Shown here in pieces: positions 18,572 to 26,750 of a stretch of 64,000 bases of DNA. This DNA comes from Polyangiaceae bacterium (GTDB lineage: Bacteria; Myxococcota_A; Polyangia; Polyangiales; Polyangiaceae), in the NCBI GenBank assembly GCA_947475525.1, contig CANJMI010000007.1, positions 1-64,000 of the forward strand. The letters run 5' to 3'. Under the pieces are notes generated by a model. It did no database searches. It worked only from the letters and a program-made list of their open reading frames with translations, and was not told the origin of the DNA. A program made the translations under genes and the position numbers. How positions within the stretch are numbered: position 1 is the stretch's first letter; every line of letters begins with the position of its first letter.

Positions 18572-19471
18572 TCAGCTCCGGTGAACCCCGCGCGCACCCA
18601 AACCGAGCTCGATGCGCATGAGACCGAGCGCCTCGGCGCGTGCCCTGAATCCCTCCGACGACGCCGCCAATCCGAGAAACAGCGCGACATCTCCGCCGCC
18701 GGCCCCAGCGGGGTAGAACGCCGCCCGTTCGGCCGACGCGCACGCGTGCAGTGCGTCGACTTCCCCCGTCATGATTCCAGTTCCGCTCCGCGCGCCAAGT
18801 TCGGCGAGGGCCGTGCGCTGCGCCACAATTGCCTCGATGAATGCGCTCGGCTCCGTCGCCGCGACAGCCGCTTCAGCCCCGCCGCGCGCGTCACCGATAA
18901 GCTTGCGGTAAGCCGCGGGCTCCGTGACCGCGAACATGCGAATTTGCGCCAACATCTCCGATGTGGAGGCCGATTGCCGGCAGGCCCACGCTTCGAATGC
19001 AACGCGAGGCATCGTCACGCCGACGACCTCGAGCCCCACCGTCGCGATGCGACACGCCAAAATCCCGCCGAAACAACTCGCGGCCACATCGATGCCGCTG
19101 CCACCCCGTTGTGCGGCCCGATGAATCGCGAGCGCCTCGGGAAAAAGCCTCGAGCCGAGCTCCGCTTCGTCACTCAGCCTTGGCCACGCGGCCGCGAGCG
19201 AAGCCACGAGGATAGCCGCGCTCGACCCGAGCCCAAGCTTGCGACTCTCACCGTTGGGAGTGTTCTCTCGCAGCGCGGCCGCATCGAACCACACCGGGCG
19301 CGTCATCACCCGAAGTCGAATAGCCTCCTTGAGTTCGTCGGTGACGAACGTCGCGTCACGCGTCGCATCGGCCACCACGTAGCGATCGACCGCAGCCACA
19401 AGGGCCGGTGCGCCTTCGAGCACGGAGTACGCTCCGCTGAGGACCAATTTACCGGGTGCTCGCGCCTGCAT
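18572..19471 (-). CDS. mvaK2: Phosphomevalonate kinase (GHMP family)
   Basis: 299 residues. It phosphorylates 5-phosphomevalonate to 5-diphosphomevalonate. The N-terminus APGKLVLSGAYSVLEGAPAL matches GHMP motif 1 of bacterial phosphomevalonate kinases. Motif 2, KLGLGSSAAILVASLAAA (about 77-94), is canonical. 'GGSGIDVAASCFGG' (about 122-136) is typical of this enzyme. Motif 3 is YPAGAGGGDVALFLG near 250. It lies between diphosphomevalonate decarboxylase, 6 bases upstream, and the TPR lipoprotein, so the three enzymes of the lower mevalonate route are contiguous. Confidence 0.9.
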   Translation of the reverse strand: MQARAPGKLVLSGAYSVLEGAPALVAAVDRYVVADATRDATFVTDELKEAIRLRVMTRPVWFDAAALRENTPNGESRKLGLGSSAAILVASLAAAWPRLSDEAELGSRLFPEALAIHRAAQRGGSGIDVAASCFGGILACRIATVGLEVVGVTMPRVAFEAWACRQSASTSEMLAQIRMFAVTEPAAYRKLIGDARGGAEAAVAATEPSAFIEAIVAQRTALAELGARSGTGIMTGEVDALHACASAERAAFYPAGAGGGDVALFLGLAASSEGFRARAEALGLMRIELGLGARGVHRS

Positions 19472-19477
19472 CGAAGC

Positions 19478-20458
19478 TCACTCCTCCACGGCGAGTCGAG
19501 CGCCCTCGCCGGGACGAGCCGAGATCGTTCGCAAGACGCCTGGCACGCGGCTTATCGCCTCGCGAACGGACGCCTCGCTCGCGGTCGGCGTCAGGATCTT
19601 CACGTGCGGTCCGGCATCGATGGTGAAGCACGCGCGAAGCCCTTCCGCGCGCAACTTTCGAACGGCGCGGATCACCTCGACCGTCGTGCCGTTCCAGTAA
19701 ACGAGACCCGGATCGGCCGCGAACGCGGTGGCGTGCATCGTCAGCGCGCTCTGCTCCACCGGGCCGACGAGCGCATCGAAATCCCGTGCGAGCACCGCCT
19801 CGCGAACTCGGGCGAAGATGGCCGGCGCAGCATTCACCCATCCATCGTAGAGCGGGCTCGTCTCGGTCGTTCGGACCATGCCATCGGTCGAGCCCACCTC
19901 TTTTTCGCCTTCGGTCGTGACGGCGACAACGAGCCGCAAATCCCAATGTGAAGCGGGCGCAACGGGAGCTGCGGGCAGGTCCACGGCGAAGGCATCTCCC
20001 GCGGGTAATTCCACGAAACCGCCAAAAAGACTGCGTCCCGCGGAGGCCGAGCTGCGCCGCGCGATCGCGCTCAAACGCTCGCGGCCGAGCTGCGTCGCGA
20101 AAAGGGCATCCGCTGCCACGGCAAGCGCCGCGAACGCCGATGCGCTGGACGCGAGGCCCGCGGCGGTTGGAAAATCATTGTGACTGTCGACCGCCGCACG
20201 AGGGCGTTGCCCCAACCGGCCCGCTTCACGCCACAGCGTATCGAGCATCGCGACGGCCCGCTCGAGTGGGCGCCCCGTGCGCAGCACACCGTTTATCGCA
20301 AGCGAGTCGGCCTCGGCCTCCTCGATCGCGGTGGTGGTCGTCATGCCATCGAGTGTCACCGAAAGACTCGGCACGGCGGGAACGTTGCGGCCCTGGTCGC
20401 GCTTACCCCAGTATTTCGCGAGCGCGATGTTTGGATGGGCGACGGCGACGCGTTTCAT
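19478..20458 (-). CDS. mvaD: Diphosphomevalonate decarboxylase
   Basis: 326 residues. It converts diphosphomevalonate to isopentenyl diphosphate with ATP. The signature NIALAKYWGKRD (about 10-21), VPSLSVTLD and the phosphate-binding loop SHNDFPTAAGLASSASAFAAL (about 93-113) are all present, as is the catalytic Asp in CFTIDAGPHVKILT (about 278-291). Length and motif order match bacterial enzymes. It lies 16 bases after mevalonate kinase and 6 before phosphomevalonate kinase. Confidence 0.95.
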   Translation of the reverse strand: MKRVAVAHPNIALAKYWGKRDQGRNVPAVPSLSVTLDGMTTTTAIEEAEADSLAINGVLRTGRPLERAVAMLDTLWREAGRLGQRPRAAVDSHNDFPTAAGLASSASAFAALAVAADALFATQLGRERLSAIARRSSASAGRSLFGGFVELPAGDAFAVDLPAAPVAPASHWDLRLVVAVTTEGEKEVGSTDGMVRTTETSPLYDGWVNAAPAIFARVREAVLARDFDALVGPVEQSALTMHATAFAADPGLVYWNGTTVEVIRAVRKLRAEGLRACFTIDAGPHVKILTPTASEASVREAISRVPGVLRTISARPGEGARLAVEE

Positions 20459-20474
20459 GTTCCTCCGTTACGGT

Positions 20475-21416
20475 CTAGTCTCGACGAGCACCCACGACCA
20501 CCTCGAATCCCGAGCGTCCATCGGCGCGCCAAGACTCGATGATCCGCGTCGCAATCTCACTCGCAGCGGCGTCGCCGGCTGCTCCAGCGAGCGCCACCAT
20601 GGCCCCTCCACCTCCGGCCCCCGTAAGCTTCGCGCCGAGTGCGCCCGCCGCACGTGCCGACTCGCAGAGCCGCTCGAGCGGTTCGGTCGAGAGCATCCAG
20701 CCCGCGAGCACCATGTGATTGAGCGTCATCAGCTCACCGAGGGTCACGACGTCGCCGTCGATGAGCGCCGTCTCGCCTCGGGCGCACAACGCCTCAATTG
20801 CATCGAGCGTCGCCTGAAATACAGCCGGACTGCGCGCGCGAAGGGCGGCGACCCCCTCGACCATCGACTTCGTTGGAGCGGGTTTGGCGCCGCTCGAGCC
20901 GATGCAAAAATGGAGCGCTCGCCGAGCCGCAATCCGACGCACCGGCTCGCCGCGTCGATGGCGCACAACGCCACCATGCATCACCGCCGCGACATCGATC
21001 CCCGATGGATTGCCGTGAAATACCTGCTCCCACGCATCGGCGCGGTTTCGCACGGCGTCCTCAGAGCCGCCCGAGCGAGCTTCGAGGGCGCGCGCCACCG
21101 CCACCCCCGCCGCGGCCGAGAAACCGAGGTTCATCCCTGGCGGAAGCTCACCTTTCACCGTCACGCGCACCTCCCCGCGCGGAGCTCCGGACCCTGCTGC
21201 GAGCAACGCCCCGAACGCGCGACCAAGCGCATCCTCGTCCGTTGCGAAGCGTGACTCACCGAGAAGATTGAGCACCGACGGGCCAGCTTCGAGCGACTCG
21301 AGCACCGCGATGAGACCCCGATCGATCCCGCACGCGAGCGCAGGTACGCCGTACACGACGGCGTGTTCACCAAGGAGGATGAACTTTCCGAATGCGGCCG
21401 CTGTCACGCTCTGCAT
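20475..21416 (-). CDS. mvk: Mevalonate kinase (GHMP family)
   Basis: 313 residues. It makes 5-phosphomevalonate from mevalonate. Motif 1 is FGKFILLGEHAVVYGVPALA (about 9-28). Motif 2 reads PPGMNLGFSAAAGVAVARAL (about 91-110) where most family members have PPGxGLGSSAA, so the usual Gly and first Ser are replaced by Asn and Phe. 'GNPSGIDVAAVMHGG' (about 135-149) carries the catalytic Asp. Motif 3 is GAKLTGAGGGGAMVAL near 270. The substitution may alter nucleotide binding but all other active-site elements are intact. It starts 24 bases after the kinase gene stop on the same strand. Confidence 0.92.
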   Translation of the reverse strand: MQSVTAAAFGKFILLGEHAVVYGVPALACGIDRGLIAVLESLEAGPSVLNLLGESRFATDEDALGRAFGALLAAGSGAPRGEVRVTVKGELPPGMNLGFSAAAGVAVARALEARSGGSEDAVRNRADAWEQVFHGNPSGIDVAAVMHGGVVRHRRGEPVRRIAARRALHFCIGSSGAKPAPTKSMVEGVAALRARSPAVFQATLDAIEALCARGETALIDGDVVTLGELMTLNHMVLAGWMLSTEPLERLCESARAAGALGAKLTGAGGGGAMVALAGAAGDAAASEIATRIIESWRADGRSGFEVVVGARRD

Positions 21417-21440
21417 GCCGTCACACGCGCAGCTGCCGCA

Positions 21441-23189
21441 TCAACGGTAAGGATTCGCGAGATCATCGGCGTCACGCGGGGGTGCCGGCTGCGGAGCGGC
21501 AGGCGGTGCGACTGCGGCGGGCTTCGCAACGACCGCGGGCTTCGCAACGACCGCGGGCTTCGCAACGACCGCGGGCTTCGCAACGACCGCGGGCTTCGCA
21601 ACGACCGCGGGCTTCGCAACAACCGCAGGCTTCGCAACAACCGCGGGCAGCGCCGCTAGAGCAGTCGCAGGCGGCGCCACTGGGGCCTCGTCCGACTGCA
21701 CGCTCGACGAGGCGTCGGCCGGCATCGCGGCTTGCTCGCTCTCCATCGCAGTTGCGCTCGCCACGACTCGGACGGCTGCGGGCTCACCCTGCATCGGTGC
21801 CTTCGCCGGCCGCGACGCGGCTACCGCCAAGCCGAGCGCCCCTACGCCTATCGCTGCGAAGAGTCGCCACTTCCGGTCGGCTTTCGGCTCGTCTCGTCGT
21901 CGCACCACCGTGAGTCTCGGGGCTTCGATCGCCGGCGCCACTTGCGACACCGGGGCGAACGTGACTTCGGGCGGGACCGTCGTTGCGCGGTCGTAGAATC
22001 CGGGGTCGTCCTCGGGGGGCTCGCTCACGACGACGAGCTCGCTTACGCCCGTGGGACGCAGCGTCGTAATCACCGTCGGTTGGCTCACGCGCGGCACTAC
22101 CGCCCCCACTGCGACGAGCGGAAGATTCTGCGACGACACCGTGAACTCACGCAGGCTCGCAGGCGAAGGAGGAGCCGCTTGAACCCAACGCCGAACGGCC
22201 TCGCGCTGCTCGATTGCATCGCGCTCGTAGCGTTCTTTCATCAGAGCGGCCACGGTGCGCAGGGGCGCGACGGGCTCCTCCTCGCCGGACACTTTTGCCC
22301 ACTCTCGAGCCGCATCCTCGAGCGCGTCGATCATCTGCAGCGCGGTTTGGAAACGCTGGTCGGGCTCGCGTTCGAGCGCCACCGCGCACACGTCCGCAAG
22401 CGACTGGTGAAGACCGGCGACTGCGAGCAAACTTGGAATCGGCTCGACGAGCAATCGGCGCAGCGTCTCCGCCTCGGTCGAGCCACGGAACAACCGACGA
22501 CCGCTGAGCGCCTCCCACATCACGACGCCGACGCTGAAAAGATCCGCGCGCCGATCGATGGAGTCTCCTTTCGTCTGCTCGGGCGCCATGTAGGCGAGTT
22601 TTCCCTTCATCGAACCGTCGCGCGTGTTCGCGATGCGTGACGACGCGCGGGCAATTCCAAAATCGGTGAGGCGCGAGGAGCCGTCCATGCCGACGAGAAT
22701 GTTCTGTGGCGTGCAATCGCGATGCACGACGCCGAGCGGAGCACCGGTCGTCTCATCGACGAGCTCGTGCGCGGCATGCAATCCGCTCAGGGTATCGATC
22801 AGCATGCGGAGCACCACCGGGATCGGCAGGAGCCGCTGTGCCACCGACGTCTGCGACAAGAGCGTCGCGAGCGTGACCCCCTCGATGTAATCCATCACGA
22901 GGTAGTACCCGTTTTCCGTCGTCCCGACCTCTTGCAGCCCGACGACGTTCTGATGATGGATACCCGCGGCGAGGCGTGCCTCATCGAGAAACATTTCGAC
23001 GAACTCCCGCTCGCCGGCGAGGTGCGGGTGCAGCCGCTTGATCGCGACGAGCCGAGAGAAACCACCGACACCCGCGAGCCGCGCAAGGTAAACGACCGCC
23101 ATCCCACCGGAGGCGATCTGACCTATCAGCTGGTAACGGTCGAGCGTGCTCGGCTCGCCGACAGGCATGAGGTCGACGGACGCGACCAT
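21441..23189 (-). CDS. Ser/Thr protein kinase with repeat tail
   Basis: 582 residues. The kinase domain covers about 18-290, with IGQIASGGMAVVYLAR (Gly loop), VAIKRLHPH (Lys), HRDCTPQNILV (catalytic loop, with the usual Lys replaced, as in the HRDxSPQN variants seen in myxobacteria), DFGIAR and MAPEQ. A linker and one likely transmembrane helix (RKWRLFAAIGVGALGLAVAA, about 447-466) lead to a probably extracytoplasmic tail with seven tandem VVAKPA-type hexapeptides. The start overlaps the previous stop by one base (TGATG). It precedes mevalonate kinase by 24 bases, so it is probably co-transcribed with the mevalonate genes. Confidence 0.92.
   Translation of the reverse strand: MVASVDLMPVGEPSTLDRYQLIGQIASGGMAVVYLARLAGVGGFSRLVAIKRLHPHLAGEREFVEMFLDEARLAAGIHHQNVVGLQEVGTTENGYYLVMDYIEGVTLATLLSQTSVAQRLLPIPVVLRMLIDTLSGLHAAHELVDETTGAPLGVVHRDCTPQNILVGMDGSSRLTDFGIARASSRIANTRDGSMKGKLAYMAPEQTKGDSIDRRADLFSVGVVMWEALSGRRLFRGSTEAETLRRLLVEPIPSLLAVAGLHQSLADVCAVALEREPDQRFQTALQMIDALEDAAREWAKVSGEEEPVAPLRTVAALMKERYERDAIEQREAVRRWVQAAPPSPASLREFTVSSQNLPLVAVGAVVPRVSQPTVITTLRPTGVSELVVVSEPPEDDPGFYDRATTVPPEVTFAPVSQVAPAIEAPRLTVVRRRDEPKADRKWRLFAAIGVGALGLAVAASRPAKAPMQGEPAAVRVVASATAMESEQAAMPADASSSVQSDEAPVAPPATALAALPAVVAKPAVVAKPAVVAKPAVVAKPAVVAKPAVVAKPAVVAKPAAVAPPAAPQPAPPRDADDLANPYR
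21517..21642 (-). repeat. Seven tandem 18-bp repeats in the kinase tail
   Basis: The unit GCGGGCTTCGCAACGACC (+ strand) begins at 21517, 21535, 21553, 21571 and 21589 without change. Two diverged copies follow at 21607 and 21625. In the minus frame it encodes VVAKPA. Perfect 18-bp identity makes copy-number change by slippage likely. The encoded Pro/Lys/Ala-rich rod may span the periplasm or contact the wall. Confidence 0.95.
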
Positions 23190-24244
23190 CAGAAAGCCCC
23201 GCTCACCAAGACACCTGCCTCACCCGGTGCGACCCAGGCCGAAGCATGTGCGCCCGCTGCCGGCGAAAACTCGGTGAGCACGGCACCGATGAGGAGCGTC
23301 GCCACTCCAACGCCGGCGGTCGCGCCAATCAAAATGTTGGTCCTCGACTGCTTTTGCACGCCGAGTTTGTATTCGGGGCAATCGACGCCCTGGCCTACGC
23401 ACGCGAGACGGACCACGTCTTTGCCTGGATTCTGCAGCGTGTCGAGCCCGCTCCACACGGTCACCCCACCGAGCGCAGCCGTCGCGCCGAGTGCCGTGAA
23501 GAAGAGCCCGCGCCCGCGAAACCACGGCGCACCGCCCTCCGAAGCGACCGCATCCGGCACCCTTGAGACCTCGACCGTGAGCGGCGCCCGGGCGGTCGCG
23601 ACGGGTGGCTCGGGTACGATGAAGTCCTCGCTGCGCGGCGCTGGCGCCGATGCCAACGGGGTCGCGGTCGGAGTCGGTGCGAGGGCGGGTTCTTCGACTG
23701 GAGAGAGCTCGAGTTCAATCGGCTCTCCGACGCGCGCGTCGAGCCCATGGACCGCTTCGCCGCCGGACGCAAAGCTCACTCGAAGGTTCACGTGACCGGG
23801 CTTTACGTAGAGCGTGTGATGCGCATCAATACCCCCGACAACCACCGCATCGTTCACCGCCAACAAGCACGGCGCCGTGCAGCGAACGGCAATCTTTGTC
23901 AGGGTGCCCGCGACTTTTGCGAGCACCTCGCGCGCCAAGTTCTCGGTGTCGGCATCGGTCGAGTAACGCGCCACCGCAAGCGCCGCGAGCGTCGCGGCAC
24001 GTTCCGATTGCTGAGCCGCATCACGCGCACGGATCGCGCGGCGCAACACCAACGCCTTAGGAACCGCAGCGAACGCCGCCTCGAAGTGCGAAGCCGCCTG
24101 TTCGAACTGGCGCGCTTTGAAAGCCCGCGAGCCCTCCTCGTAATGGTCCGCCGCTCGCAGAACCGCATCTGCGCCCGCGCCTTCCGCGAGCGCACGACCG
24201 CTCGTCGCAAGGACGAGCACGACGGCGATGGCCCGAGCCCACAT
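23189..24244 (-). CDS. Secreted or membrane TPR-like protein paired with kinase
   Basis: 351 residues with an N-terminal signal peptide (AVVLVLATSGRALAEG). Residues 30-110 are TPR-like: 'YEEGSRAFKARQFEQAASHFEAAFAAVPKALVL'. A beta-rich domain at about 115-185 resembles PEGA-type surface domains (KPGHVNLRVSFASGG). After a Pro/Ala linker come two hydrophobic segments (FFTALGATAALGGVTVWSGL and ILIGATAGVGVATLLIGAVL) flanking a loop with two Cys. The layout matches the protein at 30249-31199, which also pairs with a kinase. Its stop overlaps the kinase start. Likely an envelope partner or target of the kinase, by inference. Confidence 0.75.
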   Translation of the reverse strand: MWARAIAVVLVLATSGRALAEGAGADAVLRAADHYEEGSRAFKARQFEQAASHFEAAFAAVPKALVLRRAIRARDAAQQSERAATLAALAVARYSTDADTENLAREVLAKVAGTLTKIAVRCTAPCLLAVNDAVVVGGIDAHHTLYVKPGHVNLRVSFASGGEAVHGLDARVGEPIELELSPVEEPALAPTPTATPLASAPAPRSEDFIVPEPPVATARAPLTVEVSRVPDAVASEGGAPWFRGRGLFFTALGATAALGGVTVWSGLDTLQNPGKDVVRLACVGQGVDCPEYKLGVQKQSRTNILIGATAGVGVATLLIGAVLTEFSPAAGAHASAWVAPGEAGVLVSGAF

Positions 24245-24394
24245 CGGTTTAGGTTACCATTCCCGGCCTGAAGGCCCTAGCGACGACATCGTTCGGCAGC
24301 GTCATGTCAGTTACCGCTCTCCTTCGAGCCTCGAGACCGCAGCGGCCGTCGCGTCAACCGAGAGCGCGAGAGCAGGCAGCGCAGCCCATCGTGC

Positions 24395-25774
24395 TCAAAG
24401 TTCCAAGAAAAGGCGGTCCGGGTTCTCGATCGCCGCGATGATTTCGTAGGCAAACGCCGCACCGATGTGGCCATCGATCAGGCGATGATCGAAGGAGAGC
24501 GAGAGCAGCTGAACGTCGCCGATCACGATCTCGCCGTTTCGTACGACCGGCTTCTGCTTCATCTGGTGCAACCCGAGAATGCCGACCTCGGGCATGTTCA
24601 AAATCGGCGTCGCGAACAGTCCGCCCTGTTGGCCGAGCGAGGTTATCGTGAAGGTCGAGCCGCGCAGATCGTCCGCCGCGACCTTCCCCGATTTGGTGGC
24701 CTCGCCGAGCCGCTGGATGTCCGCCGCCACCTCGAGCAAGCTCTTCTTGTCGGCGTCCTTGATGACGGGAACCATCAAGCCTTGTTCCGTCGAGGCCGCG
24801 ATGCCGATGTTGTAGTAACGGCGCACGACGATCTCGTTGGTGCTCTCATCGTAGGCTGAGTTGAGCTGCGGGTGCTTCTTCAACGCAGCCACAACCGCCT
24901 TGACGAAAAATGGGAGGAACGTGAGCTTGACGCCCTGCTCGGCGGCGAGCGGTCGCAAGCGTTCACGGAGGGCCTTCAGGGCCGTCACGTCACACTCCTC
25001 GACGAACGTGAAGTGGGCGGCCGTGTGCACGCTGCGCCCCATCGCGTCGAAAATTTTCTTGCGTACGCCCTTCAGCGGCGAGCGAACTTCGAGAGCGCTT
25101 TCCACGGGTGACGGTGCGACGACGGCGACGGGAGGTCGCGCGGGAACGGCCAGTGTCGCAGCGCTTCGCGCGGGCAACTCCGGGGGTGAGCTCGACTGGG
25201 CCGCACGCTCGACATCGCCCTTCAACACCCGCCCATTGGGTCCCGTCGGGGCGACGCTCCGCAGGTCGATCGCGCGATCGCGAGCCAATTTTCGGGTCGC
25301 AGGCGTCGCGAGTGGCTTCTCGTTGTAGTAGTTCGCGGCGAGTCGCCCGACCGCATCTGGAGACGAGGCGGCACCTGGAGACGACGCCGCAACTGGCGGC
25401 GACGCCGCCGACGCTATGCGTGGCTGCGCGAGGTCCATGCCAGGCAGGGTTTCCCTGATGTCGCCGACGGCGGTGGCCGCTGGGCCTTCGCTCGCCTTGG
25501 CGAGGGGCGCCGCCGCAGGAGGCACGGAGCCGCCTGCCAGTTCGAACACGACCAACACCGAATGGACCGGAACCACGGAGCCAGCGGGGCCGGCTAGCCG
25601 GGCAATCGTTCCCGCCTTAGGCGAGGTAATCGTGACGGTCGCTTTGTCCGTCATCACCTCGACCATCGGTTGGTCCTCACATACGATCTCGCCTTCGCTG
25701 ACGAGCCACTGAACCACTTCGCCTTCGGTGACACCTTCGCCGATGTCGGGGAGCTTGAATTCGAAGCGGCTCAT
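24395..25774 (-). CDS. bkdB: 2-oxoacid dehydrogenase E2 (dihydrolipoyl acyltransferase)
   Basis: 459 residues, start fixed by the TGATG overlap with E1-beta at 25774. The lipoyl domain (about 1-80) has the lipoylated Lys in VMTDKATVTITS. A linker rich in Ala/Pro/Ser carries near-repeats (AASSPGAASSPDA). The E1/E3-binding domain is 'ATPATRKLARDRAIDLRSVAPTGPNGRVLKGDV' (about 150-182). The catalytic domain follows, with its His-Asp pair in SFDHRLIDGHIGAAF near the end. Together with the branched-chain-type E1 genes it forms a branched-chain 2-oxoacid dehydrogenase complex, which supplies branched acyl-CoA starters for iso-fatty acids. No E3 gene is in the window. Confidence 0.93.
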   Translation of the reverse strand: MSRFEFKLPDIGEGVTEGEVVQWLVSEGEIVCEDQPMVEVMTDKATVTITSPKAGTIARLAGPAGSVVPVHSVLVVFELAGGSVPPAAAPLAKASEGPAATAVGDIRETLPGMDLAQPRIASAASPPVAASSPGAASSPDAVGRLAANYYNEKPLATPATRKLARDRAIDLRSVAPTGPNGRVLKGDVERAAQSSSPPELPARSAATLAVPARPPVAVVAPSPVESALEVRSPLKGVRKKIFDAMGRSVHTAAHFTFVEECDVTALKALRERLRPLAAEQGVKLTFLPFFVKAVVAALKKHPQLNSAYDESTNEIVVRRYYNIGIAASTEQGLMVPVIKDADKKSLLEVAADIQRLGEATKSGKVAADDLRGSTFTITSLGQQGGLFATPILNMPEVGILGLHQMKQKPVVRNGEIVIGDVQLLSLSFDHRLIDGHIGAAFAYEIIAAIENPDRLFLEL

Positions 25775-26748
25775 CAGTACCTCGCCGTCTCGAGCAACGC
25801 CGGGACGATCCGGTGCGACAACGGCAGGTATTCGTTTTCGAGCGTGTACGGAAACGGCGTATCGAATCCGCAGACGCGCTTCGGCGGCGCCTCGAGATAG
25901 AGGAACGCCTTCTCGTTGATGAGCGCGACGATTTCGCCGCCGAGGCCGCAGGTCTTGGGAGCCTCGTGCACGACGACGACACGGCCGGTCTTCTTGACGG
26001 ACGCAACCACGGTGTCGATGTCGAGTGGCCACAACGTGCGAAGATCGATGATCTCGACGTTCACGCCTTCGGCCTGAACCTTGTTGGCCGCGTCGAGCGA
26101 TTCGTAGAGCATCGCGCCCCACGTCACGAGGGTGACGTGTTCACCCTGACGGGCGACGTTCGCTTTGCCGATCGGGACCGTGTAATCGCCTTCGGGGACT
26201 TCACCTTTGGCAGCGCGGTAGATGCGCTTTGGCTCGAAAAACATCACCGGATCGGGGTCGCGCAGCGCCGAAAGCAGCAACCCCTTCGCGTCGGCTGGAG
26301 TCGCAGGGCAGACCACCTTCAAGCCGGCGACGTGAATGAACTGCGCCTCGGGCGACTGCGAGTGATAGTGGCCACCGCGGATACCGCCGCCGACTGGCGT
26401 ACGGATCACCATTGGGCACGGGAACTCGCCACCCGATCGGTAACGAAACTTCGCGAGCTCCGAAACGATTTGGTCGTATGCCGGGAAGATAAAATCGCTG
26501 AACTGAATTTCCGGTACCGGCTTCAGCCCGTAGAGCGCCATGCCGATCGCGGCACCGATGATGCCGCCTTCGGAGAGCGGCGTATCGATCACGCGGTCAT
26601 CACCGAACTCATCGTAGAGGCCAGCGGTGACGCGAAACACGCCGCCGACCTTGCCGACATCTTCGCCGAGCACGACGATGCGATCGTCACGTTGCATCTC
26701 GAAACGGAGAGCATCGTTTATCGCCTGCACCATGTTCATCTGGGTCAT
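25774..26748 (-). CDS. bkdA2: Branched-chain 2-oxoacid dehydrogenase E1, beta subunit
   Basis: 324 residues from ATG 26748 (MTQMNMVQAINDAL), a standard E1-beta start; the frame is open further upstream but that would overlap E1-alpha. Family motifs include VVLGEDVGKVGGVFRVTAGL (about 27-46), VIDTPLSEGGIIGAAIGMA, 'GGGIRGGHYHSQSPEAQF' with the conserved His pair, and IDLRTLWPLDIDT near 230. It forms the thiamine-diphosphate site with E1-alpha, whose stop lies 2 bases upstream. Confidence 0.95.
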   Translation of the reverse strand: MTQMNMVQAINDALRFEMQRDDRIVVLGEDVGKVGGVFRVTAGLYDEFGDDRVIDTPLSEGGIIGAAIGMALYGLKPVPEIQFSDFIFPAYDQIVSELAKFRYRSGGEFPCPMVIRTPVGGGIRGGHYHSQSPEAQFIHVAGLKVVCPATPADAKGLLLSALRDPDPVMFFEPKRIYRAAKGEVPEGDYTVPIGKANVARQGEHVTLVTWGAMLYESLDAANKVQAEGVNVEIIDLRTLWPLDIDTVVASVKKTGRVVVVHEAPKTCGLGGEIVALINEKAFLYLEAPPKRVCGFDTPFPYTLENEYLPLSHRIVPALLETARY

Positions 26749-26750
26749 GG

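Noticed and set aside
21597-21642. CRISPR-like array in the kinase gene
   Set aside because: The 18-bp repeats are contiguous with no spacers and code for hexapeptides in frame.
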